Of a stretch of DNA of 64,000 nucleotides, positions 1 to 12,700 are shown in pieces (the stretch's first letter is position 1; each line of letters starts with the position of its first letter). A program made the translations under genes and the position numbers. The notes under the pieces are model-generated. The model was not told the origin of the DNA and made no database searches. It saw only the letters and a list, made by a program, of their open reading frames with translations. Source of the DNA: Aurelia coerulea (taxonomy: Eukaryota > Cnidaria > Scyphozoa > Semaeostomeae > Ulmaridae); contig CM076947.1 of the NCBI GenBank assembly GCA_039566865.1, positions 18,663,501 to 18,727,500 of the forward strand, written 5' to 3'.

Positions 1-268
1 CGGGAAGGGTATCGATTTTCGTGATTTTGGTATAAGGAACGGTATCGATTTTCACGATTTTGGTATAAGGAACGGTATCGATTTTCGCGATTTTGGTTTA
101 AAGAACGATTTTGGTTTTCTTTTTTTGGAAAATTGGTATAGGGTCGGGTATGCTTTTTCGCAAAATTGGTATAAAGTCAGGTATACTTTTTCGCAAAATT
201 GGTATAAAGTCGGGTATACTTTTTCGCAAAATTGGTATAAGGAACGGGTATGTTTTTGAAGCTTCGAT
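1..268. repeat. 33-bp tandem array, two subtypes
   Basis: There are about eight units of 33 bp. Units before about 110 read GGAACGGTATCGATTTTC, CACGATTTTGGTATAA; units after about 140 read GTCAGGTATACTTTTTCGC, AAAATTGGTATAAA. The 33-bp period (11 codons) keeps false open frames on both strands. It is followed by a C-rich stretch (about 299-318), so the array may be the inside of an element like those at 5036 and 8807. Confidence 0.8.
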
Positions 269-588
269 GGCACGTACCAACCAAAGCCTGATCAGGTACC
301 CCCCCCTCCCCCCGGGAGTCAGACAGACAACCAAAGTTCGATTTATCATTCAAATATCCATCATCTGTGATCTCATAACCAACAATGTTCTTTTCATCAC
401 CCGATTCAGCTATCCCCTCATTAACATGTCAAGACTTAGAGATTGACACACACTATAAAATGATTCTCCTCGTGATTTAGCATTTTTACAAGAAATTTGC
501 AAGGAATTACGAGGATTTTTGGTTGTGTTTGAAGAAGTTGAGAGGATGCCCAATACTCTAACATTCTCATTCATTTCTTCTATTTTAG

Positions 589-734
589 TTGGCAGCCCAA
601 GTACATCCCATTTAATTGAAAATGGCTCAAGTATCAAAAAGCGTACTGCAGGAATGTCAATTAAGGATATTTTAACACAAGAATACCAAAAGTCCAAGGA
701 AGTCGTTAGTTTAGAGGAAGAGCTGCAGGAGGAG
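589..734 (+). CDS. PATL1: PATL1 exon 1 of those visible (phase 1 in, 0 out)
   Basis: The acceptor is TATTTTAG/TT and the donor GAGGAG/GTAGGC. It encodes about 49 residues, polar and acidic at the end (SLEEELQEE). It enters with two bases of a split codon, so at least one coding exon lies upstream of position 1. It is poorly conserved and is assigned to PATL1 because its frame runs on into exon 2. Confidence 0.8.
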
Positions 735-3700
735 GTAGGCTCTATCCGCCACAGTATTTTGATTTCATATGTTATGATTTGAGGAATCAGCGATAGTGAA
801 TGCTAGATGTAAAACGACCAAAAGGAGGTCCCTTGTCTGAGAAAAGATGTGAGCAGGCTGTTTATCAATTCAACAAACAACCTAATGAAGCTGAATTGTG
901 ATGGCTGGGAGCTGAAACTGTTGTCATATAGTCATGAATTTGGACTGGTAATACTCTACCACATAGTTTATAAAAAAATTCACACGTATCGTTACCTTGC
1001 TACTAAATTGAATGTGTTCATGTCTTTTAGGAAATAATAGAAAATAGTATATCTCAGCTTGGATTAGATGATGATATCGATGAAAAAGAAATTCGACCCC
1101 AACCAAAGATTGAAGATGATGGGGGCTGGACAATTCCACCAAAGAGTATGGCTGACAGCAGATCTTTAGATTCTTCAAGCCTTATTCAAGACATAGTGAG
1201 TATTTGAAACAAATTACCAGCCAATCCTCCTTTTTTAGAAAGAAATGGTTTCACAAGATTCCAGAAAGCACGATTCGACACAGACCATTTTCTGTTGCTT
1301 TTTTGAAGTGCTGTTTGATTGCCTGTTTTCTCAAGGAAACTCATTTATTTCTTTGTCTTTCGAAATTATTTTCATTTTCTTTCGTAGGATTTTTGTTGAT
1401 TTTTTTCTTTAGTCTTGTTCTGGTGTAAATTCCCTTTTTTACTTCATGAGTCATGAAAGGAGCACTGTTTCCTCGTTGCAATTTTGTTTTTAGCGGGGCA
1501 TGTTTGTCAACTAATTTTCGAAAAGTAGAGACAAGATTATCATAAGCTTGCTCAGGATCCTCAGGAGCACCAAAATTTGCCAGCTTTACATCTGACAAGA
1601 AGACCTTTCGAATTCTGCCCTATCAAGTTGTGACAACAAGAGCCGCCGCCATTGTTTCTTCGTCAAAAGCTCAGACCAAACAGTCCTCGCTTTCAAAAGG
1701 AGGTTTTCGAGTAAAAAAGGAAAGAGAAAAAAAATCGATTGGCTAAGAAACAATTTGCGATTGTTTTGGCTGAAATGCTCCAATCCAATTAGGAGCAGAT
1801 TTTTCCTCCCCAAAATTCCGATTTGAAACTCTCATTGGCAACTAGTACTTCATTGAGCATCTGAGCATCAGCAACAACAACAACAGCGAAATTGGGGGAG
1901 TCTAATTGAAAAATACCGATCAAACATTAGACTTAAGAAATGATTCCTTGTATTCATTCAACATTTTAAATCTGATTTTTATTCTATATAAGCATCCAAT
2001 TGAATTAGCAATGCTGAGACTTCTGTAATTAATCTAATAAAACATGTCAAGATTGGGAAATGTTCCATTTTTACCATGGTGTTGTTTTACTTACGGACTA
2101 TGTTATGATATCCTACTAAAAATTAAATTTAATTCTTCAGCATTACGAAGATCGATTCGAAAATCCCTCTCGTTGCCACTAGAAACTATGCACACTAAAT
2201 TTGCAAACTATGAAAACTGTTACGTGCACAAAAACTCTTCAATAGTTTGGCATGATGGCCTCATAATACAGTAAGAACCCGCAAAATAGAAACCACTTTA
2301 TAAGAAACCTCAGGCTGATTTTTTCGAGAAATGGTGCCTTCATAGAAGAAACTTCTCAGCCTGATTTTAGGAAGGTTTCTTATAAGAGGAACCCAAATAA
2401 ATTCATATTCAATGATCTTTGTTAAAATTAGGTGCCAAACATTTTTTAGAGATTTTATCCAAAAATATCTCTATCTCTATACTTGGTTGAGTAATTTTAG
2501 AGGTAGCAAGAACATACCGTTTGATAGAATTGGCTCTGGGTTTGTTTAAATATTTAAGTTGAAATCACTGAAGGTTTCTTAACCATGTGATAAGAAACCT
2601 TTCAGCCTGTTTCCAGATTAATGACCTTTTAAAAAGAAACTAAACAGGCTGTTTTGAAAAAACAGGTTTCTATTTTGCGGGTTCTTACTGTATATAAACT
2701 GAAACGATGCGATGTCTCTGGACAGCTTCTATCTCTTATTCAAAATTTTCGTAAAAATCGAAAGCAGCGAACGGTTCTGAATGGGAAGGCTTCTAAATGG
2801 GGGAGTATCTTAGCCGGTGTGCCCCAAGGATCCATATTAGGACCCCTATTCTTCCTTGTATATATAAATGACCTGACTGAGAACTTAAAGTGCAAAGTTA
2901 AGCTCTTTGCAGATAATACGTCACTGTTCACTATAGTTCAAGACTCAAACATAGCTGCCAGTGAAATGAACGAGGACCTGGAGTTGGTGAGGAAATGGGC
3001 TCATGATTGGAGGATGTCTTTTAATCCTGATCCACAGAAGCAGGCAGTTGAATTAATCTTTCAACAAAATCAGAGATTGACCATCCAGTAATACTATTTA
3101 ATAACATACCCGTCATGAAAGTTGTTGAACATAAACATCTCGGAATTACCTTGGATGCGACTTTCTCTGCTCATATAAAAGCTGCAGAAAAGGAAAGGTA
3201 TTGGTATGTTGAGATTCCTCTCAAGATATCTGCCTAGGCATACCCTAAATGAACTATACAAGCTCTATGTTCGAGCCCATTTAGATTACGGAGATGTTAT
3301 TTACCATAATCCACCAAAAGTATGTGACTTCACGGGTAGTACCACCTTATCAAGTTTAATGGAGAAGCTAGAGTCTGTCCAATACCTGGCTGCCTTAGCC
3401 GTAACGGGAGCTTGGAGGGGAACGTCTCGAGAAAAATTGTACCTTGACCTCGGATGGGAATCTCTAAGCCTCCGCAGATGGAGCAGACGTCTTACGTTGT
3501 TTTATAAAATGATAAATAATTTAACCCCGGACTACACAAGGGACCCAATGCCACCACTTCAACAGGTCCAGTATTCACTTCACGAGCGTGACACAATCTG
3601 GCAAATACGAGCAAGGACAGAAAAATATAAATCTAGTTTTTATCCTCACTGTTTGTCTGAGTGGAATAAACTTGATCCTGAAATTAGATTGTCACCTTCT

Positions 3701-6700
3701 GGCTTCTGTTGCTGTTTTTAAGAAAAAGCTACTATCCATAATCCGCCCCCCTACAAATTCTGTATTTGGGATTCATGACCAAAAGGTCCTGTCTTATCTT
3801 ACTCAATTCAGGGTTGGTCTCAGCAAGTTAAACTTTCACAAATTTCAACACAATTTTAGAGATACAATAAACCCAATGTGCCCAAGTAACGATGGAATCG
3901 AGGATACGGAACACTTCTTGTTGCGCTGCCCCTCTTTTGGTGTTCAAAGGGCTGATCTCCTCGCGGGTATCTCCACTCTTGTACGACCATTTGGATATGC
4001 AAATGTTGCAAATGAAACTCTGTTGCAAATCTTACTGTACGGCGATAAGACTTTTCCAAATGAACTGAATAGAAGCATCCTTGAGCTAACGATACGTTTT
4101 ATACATAGTACTGGTCGCTTTGAATAAAGTATTTCGCCCCCATCCCCCTAGTAAGCCACCAATTATTTAGTTAATTATCGTATGTAAAGTCTGTCTCAAG
4201 TTATATGAGGTGAGATTTGTGACAGCGCAAAATTATCCATAACGGCGGCAGGCATTTTGTCTGTTGTTATTCGCGGACAATTTTTCACCTGATGTCTAAT
4301 TTGAGACAGAATGTAGTTTTTTCCCATAAATTGTTGTCTTGTTTTTCATTGAATATTCATATGTAAGTTGTCCTAGTTTTTTGTGATGCTACAGAATAGT
4401 CATGGTATTTTACATCTAGTGGCATTGTACTTGTAGTGTAGTTAAGTATTTTGTAAGTAGTGTAACTAATAAATTTGTAGTGTAAATTTTTAATGGAATG
4501 TAGAAAAAAAAGAAAAAGAAAAACTCATCAAAAAATCCGTTGGTATGTTATGATTGATGATCAATAATCTTGATACAGTGGTTTTGCGACCATGCTTCTT
4601 CAAAACTTCATTTCTCTGTGACAACAGCTGATAATGACATGATTTTTACGTAGTGTCTCATAAATTTTATGAAAACTCGCATTCAGAAAATTTGTCAGAA
4701 TTCTTTTATCTGTTGGGTTATTTTTTTAGCCCACGCTTTAGTTAATTTTTCCTTCCTCTTTATAGCTTTCGCCTGACAGAAGAGGAATCTGGGCTTCACC
4801 TGAAAGAAAAGATGATAATGGTTTGCCATTTTCTGCAAAGACACAGGATGAGAAACAGGTATTAGAAAGTGTTTTTGTTATTTTGCTTTAATTTTGCATG
4901 CCCAGAAAGCAGGACTGTCATAAAGGACAGACCTATCGAGGTTAATGTAATACAGGAAAGGGGAAAATTAGATTCCTTTCTGTGCTCACCCTTGGTTGCC
5001 GAAGCAGGTTGTTTTCTTATAAATACACCATTTTGTTTGTTCCGGAGGGGAGGGGGATACTTGGTATATTGTTCTATTCTTCCTACAGGGATGCGCCGTT
5101 TTTCAGGGTATCATTTTCACCTATTTTTTCTGGAGCGAGGTATGAAAAGAAGGCAATTTTTCTGGAGCCGGTTGCCAAAATATATCAAAAGGGGAAATTC
5201 TGTTATATCGGGTTGTTAGTTAGTCCAATGTTTGTGTTTGGAGTACAATTTTGACCGATCTTCTCTGGAATCGGGTATCGTTTGGAGGAAAAAAGTCTGG
5301 AGCCGGGTAGAACAAAATGTTGTCGTGGGCACACCCCCATACAAATATTTGTCAAGTACCTCCCTGGGGTTTGGTTTCACACAGTAAGATTAATTTTCTC
5401 TCGTCGCATTTTCGCAGGCAGACTCCAGTCCCGCCGAGAAGATATTATGGGGGATCTCTATGTGAGTCTTATAGAGATCTAGGGCCAAACTGGAACTCGT
5501 GGAAAAAGTCAGTGATGGATGAAAAATGCCTTAATCTGTCTTTTCCCACCATTTTTTGAAAATTGGAAAACAAGGAAAACGCCCCTTTCTCATTTTTTCT
5601 CATTCTAAATATTTGTGGGTGCCATCTGTGGCAGCTGTTGACTGAAAGACATAGCAATGGTGTTTATTTGGGATTTGCAGTTACAAGTTATATTTTGTAA
5701 GAAGTCCTAAGACTTCGGAGCTTTTAACTTTAGCAACTACAAAACGATGTTTTTAAACATTTGACTGGGTTTGAAAACTCAAAACATGCATAGATAGTTG
5801 ATTTACTTCGTTGTACTTGGAATTTTACTTCAGTATAAGAGATCTAGATTGACAAAAAGTATAAGTACTAATCTCTCAACATTTTTGGCGTGATTTATTG
5901 AAGCAAATATTCAACTCTGCTCCTTGAATCAGAACATTGTCCAACTTTACTGCCCCCCTCCTCTACTGTCATTTTGACGAGTTCGCTTCGCTTTTTAGCC
6001 TGATTTATTGAAGCAAATCTTCAATTCCGCGCCTCGAAGTAGACCAAGTCCAGATGTTGTAATGGTTAGTGAGGCACAAAGACCAAGTAGTTCAGTGAAT
6101 GTTATTAAAGCCGAGGATTTAGAAAAAGGCATGGCATCCGATCATATCAACCAGAATGGTATGTTACTTTTTACTACTGGATGAGTAAACAGATGCAAAA
6201 GAGTTGTTTGCTAGGTTATATTCTGTTGAGTTAGATCGTTGAAATTGGCCATTCATTTCTATCGTTATTGATGGCTTGATATAAAGGAACTTGTAATTTT
6301 TGTATCTCCTTTTTCGTGACCATTTTTCAAAGACATATGGAATCATTTTGTTATTATGCATTGAAAACTCAATATTTTGCTACCCATCCGCTGCCTCATT
6401 AGTGAATTAATAATGGTTAAAAAAGCATTTGTGACAAAAAAGTAAACAATCTTTGATCTCTGTCCAAGAGAAAGTAAACAAGCAAACCACAAGGGAAAAA
6501 GGGGGCACATAATCGGACTGAATGTCTTGAAACATAGCTTTCGGTACTATACTGTGATTCTGCCGTCGCCTATCTTGACATCTTGATCATTTTAAAAGTT
6601 CAAAGGTTTTCAAGAGTAATAGTCCAACAAGCCACAGTTTTGAAGACAAGTAAAACCATCATCACTTCAAAACCAAATTTTCAAAATACCGGGTGAGTCA

Positions 6701-9700
6701 ATAAAAATAATCCTTGTTTGCAAAGCCGCTGCTTCCAAGATATCAAGGCAATCATAATAAGATTTTAAAATTTATTTTGCTAAAATTGGCCAAAACGTGT
6801 TGAAGTCATTGCGGTAAGGGCAGAAACCTTTGGAAAATTTGAACGTGGTTTTATGCCATTTTTAAAGCTTACTTAAAGGGGCTTTCGCAAGGAAATACCT
6901 TTTAATTTCAGAACGGATTGGTTGAGTTTTGTCAGGTAAATCTTTAAATGACATTAACATGTCAACCATTAGATCATATATCTACCAATATGGTTGCCTT
7001 GATATCTCGGAAACAGTGACCATGCAAACGAGGATTGATTTTATTTACTCACTTGGTAGTTGAATTTTTAGGAAAACTAACAAAAATGCAAGATGATAAA
7101 CAGATGAGATCTCTGTTTTGGAGAGGGATAGCTATTCCCTTTGCTGCCCCAAATTACTTACATATATTGCCAATTTTTTTAACTACAGTAAAAACCAAAA
7201 TCATAGGGGCTGCAAAATACAGCAAAGAAGTGCAGTTTATGTCGGTAGATTGATGGTTAAAAGTGAAGTCGAAAATGATTTGATTCAATAAAATCATATT
7301 CCTGTACGCTTGTTTTTGTAGAGCAGATCGCCAAAAATCATTGCAATTCACAATCAGCTTTATTTTCAGAATCATCGACCCCCGTCATCATAGAAAGGTG
7401 AGTAAATGTTTTTGGGTATTAATCAGAAAATTTGAAACAAACTTGCACCTTTTGTTGCTGTTTTTATGGAAAGATTTCATCAATAATCCGCCCCCCCCCC
7501 CTGCAAAATCTGTATTTGGACTTTACGATCCTCCAAAAAGATTATCCTATCTTACTCAACTTAGGGTTACTCTCAGCAAGTTGAATTTCCACAAATTCAA
7601 GCATAATTTTAGGGATACCATAAACCCAATGCGCCCAACAAGCGGTGGTATTGAGGACACGGAGCACTTTTTGTTGCTCTGCCCTTCTTTTGATGTTCAT
7701 TGTCAAGATCTTCTCGCTGGAATTGTTGAATTATTATGACCATTTTTACAAATCACCGATCTTTGAAATGGTGTTCTGTCTGACGCAGCTTTTAATATAT
7801 GGTGACCTTTGTAGTGACTTGAACAGAAATATACTCGGATTTACTTTACGTTTCAGTCATGAAACTGGTCGGTAAGATCTTTTGTACCTTCAGTACCAAG
7901 CAACCACCAAACCTTTTAACGTAAATGTTCTGTTTCTTTGTAAGTTCTGTTTCACATTAGATGCCAGGCATAGTTTATGACCGCAGCAAGCCAACAAGAA
8001 GAGCTGCGCTCGTTACATTTTAGTTTCATCGCAAAGCTGAGCCGACGGCTAATGTTAGACAGAATCTAATATATAATATCATTTCACATTAGGTTTTAAT
8101 CGTTCGTAGTGTACCTACCGGGTGTCCCAAAAAAAGTACCCCGTTTTAAAAAGTCACCAAAATCAATTATCAAGCCTTTGATAAAATTTTCTTTTTCAAT
8201 TGTTCTGTCAAGGACCCAAAAATATTTCTAGATTGTAAAAGTTTTGCTTTTGATACAACAAGATAGAAAAATTCCAGGTTGAAAAACCTTATTTTGAGCT
8301 ATAGTTTTTAAGCAAAATACTCAATCGTGCCTAAGAGTCAAAGTTTTCAGATTTTATAACATCATTTAAGTCTCTAAGGATAGTGTGCATTTCTTTCTTT
8401 CATTCATGGCCAAATTAGAAGCTTTCCATGCACAAAAATTTGATCTGGCAATCACCAGTGATTTTTTGCAGTATGATTCAAAAACTCCAAAAAGAGCTAA
8501 ATTTGCTAATTTTTAAACCAATTACAAAATTTGCTATATCTGGGAAAATAATTTGGTCCTTGATCTACTTGACACAAAAAGAAAATTTAAGATCGGTTCT
8601 GTAAGCAAATTTTGGGGATATTTTAAACGGGAGTACTTTTTGGGACACCCGGTAGTTGTATGTAGTTCAACGTTGCATATCTTTTTTTATTGGCCATTTG
8701 GTAGCCATAGTTCTTCGCTCCCCTTTTGGCATCGTCCCTGTAGTATTTTACAGTAATTGGGAAGGTATACCGGGTGCGCCAAAATAAACTATGCACGTTT
8801 GACAGGCCCGGGGGGGGGGGGGATCACTACCATATGTACCAGTACGGGATGTGCCATTTTTTGGGGTACCTTTTTTCAGGCTGAAAATAAATTTTAGGGT
8901 GTCATTTTTGGTAACATCACACATGAACATAAATTTTAGGGTGTCATTTTGGAAGAAAAATGCTTGAGGGTATTGAATTTAATCTGATTTCAGGTACTTG
9001 GTTAGAATTTCGAATTTTGGTCACAATTTTAGGGTATCTATTTTGAAAGGCCCGTAAATTTTGAGGTATGGTTTTGAAAAATTCATAAATTTTAGGGTAT
9101 GATTTTACAATTGAAAGTGGCGCATCCCCGTCATCCGCCTATTGAAGTGACCCCCCGGGTTGACAGGCCACAATGAATCTTACACTGGACCGATTTTGAA
9201 GATTCATGACTTAATCTTTAGCAGAAAGCCTGAATTAGATTCAGGAATTTTTGCAAATTTTTCCGCTTTCAGTTTTTAGAGCTAGGGGCGAGTTTCTTAA
9301 AATGTTCGTTTTCGAAAACATTGAAAACGATAAAAAAGCGTCGATCAAATTTCAAATGATTCAGCACGAATGAACAAGAGAAAACGTTTCAGGGGGATTT
9401 GGGGGTTTAGTACGACCTTTCGTATGGCAGATTACAATTGGTCGATTTTTAAATCGCAAACCACCACGAATAAATTCTATCTTTGTCCATTCATTTCGAT
9501 TCTTTAGAAAACTTGATCGATGTTTTTTGATCGTTTTTGGTGTTTTCAAAAACAAAAATCTTAGGAAACTCGCTTCTAGCTCTAAAAACTGAAAATGACA
9601 AAATTTGCAAAAAATCCCAGTATCTAATTCAGGCTTTCTGCTAACAATTAAGCCAGAGATCTTCAAAATCGGTCCAGTTTACGATTTATTGTGACCTGCC

Positions 9701-12700
9701 AAACGTGCATAGTTTATTTTGGTGCACCCGGTAGTAGAATGTAAGATTCATTGTAATATTTTATATGTATTAAAAAGTTTGAAACACAGTTATAACTAGG
9801 GTATGATGTTTTTGGTAAATTGAGAAACCTGCTGGACCACTAGGTGAACAAAGCAAACATTTCACCGTCCTAATCAGTCATAACGTTGAAATTGAGGACT
9901 GTTTCGTGCGGAATGTTCTTGTCATAAAGCAAAGGTTATTGCATCGTTTTATGAATTGAGCTTGAAGCCCCGAACTGACGGAAAGTAGGCTAAAGCATAG
10001 ACTGATGATGTGATTCCTTGTATTCGTTCAACGTTTTTAATCTGGTACTCTTATTTTCACTCATACATGGACTAATTACATGGACTCACACAACTAAACA
10101 CATTCAAATCTTAGAATAAAATCATACGAGAGATCTGAAGAAAAATCGAACCTCTTCAGTCCTTGGAGCGTGGAAAGAAAAGTCGAACGTCGCTTCGAAC
10201 ATCATTTGGAGCGTTGCATCGCATCGAAAAGTCGAACTAAATTAAATATTCAACCAATCAAACGCTAGGAATAGGCAGGTGGTCTGACCTTATTAAGAAC
10301 GCAGCGATCTGATTGGTCCCGTCGTGAATGGAGCCGAGATGACCTAAATTAGTCCCCGTCCCCGTTTTGAAGCTGTATTGTCATGAGTCTCAATGTGAAG
10401 CAAAAACATCATCCAATTCAATACGGAAAGCTGAGACTCATGTATTCAGTATAGCTAAGGCAGTCAAGTTTGGCAAAACTCAACCTCGTTCCCAAGGGTG
10501 TCTATTGTTGTAAATAGGAGGCTAGACATCAACAGATACCCTTGGGACCGGTTGCCAAATTTTGGCAATTTTTATCGGAATAATTAGCATAATTTGGCAG
10601 ACAGCAGGTCCTTTCGAATTCACTATTCGACATTTCGAAATGTATATTCCATGATCAGAACACCGCTCATTGTAACCAAAGCCATTCGAATTTTTTTTTC
10701 TCTTATAAAATCAATTCCTCTAATTACAAAAGTAACTGGGTAAAATAACATTCAAAATACAACTTAAAATACAACGTAACTGGGCAAAATAACGTTTAAA
10801 GTCTAAATTAAAGTATCAAAATTAATTGTGTCCTTTAAAATAAAAAACAAGCGTGACGAAAGAAAAAGAAAAATCTCTAAAGGCTAAAACGTACAAGTAT
10901 GATAATTAAATTAAATAATAATTAAATCAAATAAAATCCGACCGCCAAATTTATTAGTTGTGCTTCCTTACCGATGATGATTAGGATTTGCTTGATGATG
11001 AAACAAAAAATTCAACGTCAATTTCTGAGTTTAAGCGCAAATTACTTGCGATGATAAGACCCAATAAGAATTCAATTTACGGTATAAATGATATTGCTGG
11101 GATTAGGCACTTGTCGAAATTGCGACTAAAGTTTAGTGGACTAAATGAGCATAGATTCAGACATAACTTTGACTGTCTCAATCCTGTCTGCCGGTGTGGT
11201 ACTGCTGATGAAGATAGTGAGCATTTCCTCCTGCACTGCCATTTTTTCGAAGAAGCACGAAGAGATCTTCTTGGCAGCTTATCAGATATTCCTGGGTTAG
11301 ATATAGTGGGATTGGACACACAATCCTTATGCCATTTAATCTTATTTGGAAATGCAGACCTAACCCTAATTACAAATAGGATGATTATGGAAGCAACAAT
11401 TACTTACATCAAGGCAACGAAGAGATTCGATTGAAGCATAAACAAAGCAGCAGCACCCCCCCCCCCCCCAAATATCCTTTTGAGTGATTTTGGTAGTTTT
11501 TGTAGAAAATTCTGTCTCTCATTTGATGTTAGGCGATAGACAACTGTAAATTTTTATCTTATGGTGCGGGGTGGTGGGTCGATAGGGTCCTGCTGTGTGG
11601 ATGGGCGGCTGCTGACCTTTAGTTTCATGTGTTATCCTGGTGGGGGTGGCACATGTGGCGAGGGGCGGCGGCTGTTTGTACGCGCGTGAGCCCTCTGTTA
11701 ACTGCCTTGGATCTATTTTCTCCCAAATTATAAAATGTTTGATGTCATTGCCTGACATCAAATGTGAGACAGACATTAACTTTTTCTTTTAGTTTGTTGT
11801 TTCTTTCTTTCAGTATATTGTAATTTTTGAATTGTAAGTGCCTTTCATGGTGGGAACTCCGATGACCTAGTGTCTATTTCCGCCATGATGGGCACAGTAG
11901 ATGTACTTGTTGAGTTTGTATATTTTAATTGATTATATATAAAAAAAAAAAATTATTAGGAAGGACTGAAAAGTGAAGACAACTTGAATACTATCAGGCA
12001 GGCATTTCGCAAAATGATTTTGAATCTAGTTTCTCAAAATATTGTTGAGGGTTAGGACACTCCCTTTATCAAGAGCTAAATGGAAATTATATAGGATTTC
12101 TTGACTTATCTTTTGCCTGGACATGTTGATAACCTTGCATTTAGCTGCTTCTGGGCTTTGAAAATCTATTCCTCTGTTTACGTGAACAACTGACCTGATT
12201 GTAAAGACGACAAAATTTATTAGCTGTTCTTCCTTATTAGAAGCAATAATTCCAAAGACCTGTTCGCTCTTAGTTAAAGGGTTTTGGTAGAGCCTATTAA
12301 ACAAAGGCATGAAGTGATTTAATGCGCGAGCCAAAATTTTGCAGTGTAAAATTTCGTGGTAATGTGCTGTGATGAGTTCCCCACATAGCTTGCAATTTGC
12401 ACTTGGAAGGGTTCCATTTTTAACCAAGATATATTCACTAAAAAAAACCTAAATGTATTTGTGAGTATATCGCTGACTTTGAAATTTTTGTCATGTGTAA
12501 GTTATTCCATACTTGACTCCAGTTTATATCATTATTATTCAAGGCTGTTTCCCACTTATTTTCATAACTTTTATTTAGTTTCTCTTTCGCCTGTAGTTCA
12601 GCGTAAAAGTCTTTCAGCTTTATTTTCGGAAATGGTTTCCATTGTTTGTTTAAAGAGATCGTAAAGGGAATAGCATTGCCGATGTAGGTCTGATTTGTCA

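Noticed and set aside
52..446. Open frames on both strands at the left edge
   Set aside because: An artefact of the 33-bp (11-codon) tandem repeat.
5999..6042. Acceptor at 5998 giving PDLLKQIFNSAPRSR as the start of exon 5
   Set aside because: Out of phase with the exon 4 donor (phase 2), though it would fit exon 3 directly if exon 4 is skipped. Kept only as a possible alternative.
589..6158. Exons 1-5 as part of 4E-T (EIF4ENIF1) instead of PATL1
   Set aside because: VIKAEDLE slightly resembles the 4E-T motif VISVDELE, but the frame continues through exons 6-9 into the unmistakable Pat1 core.
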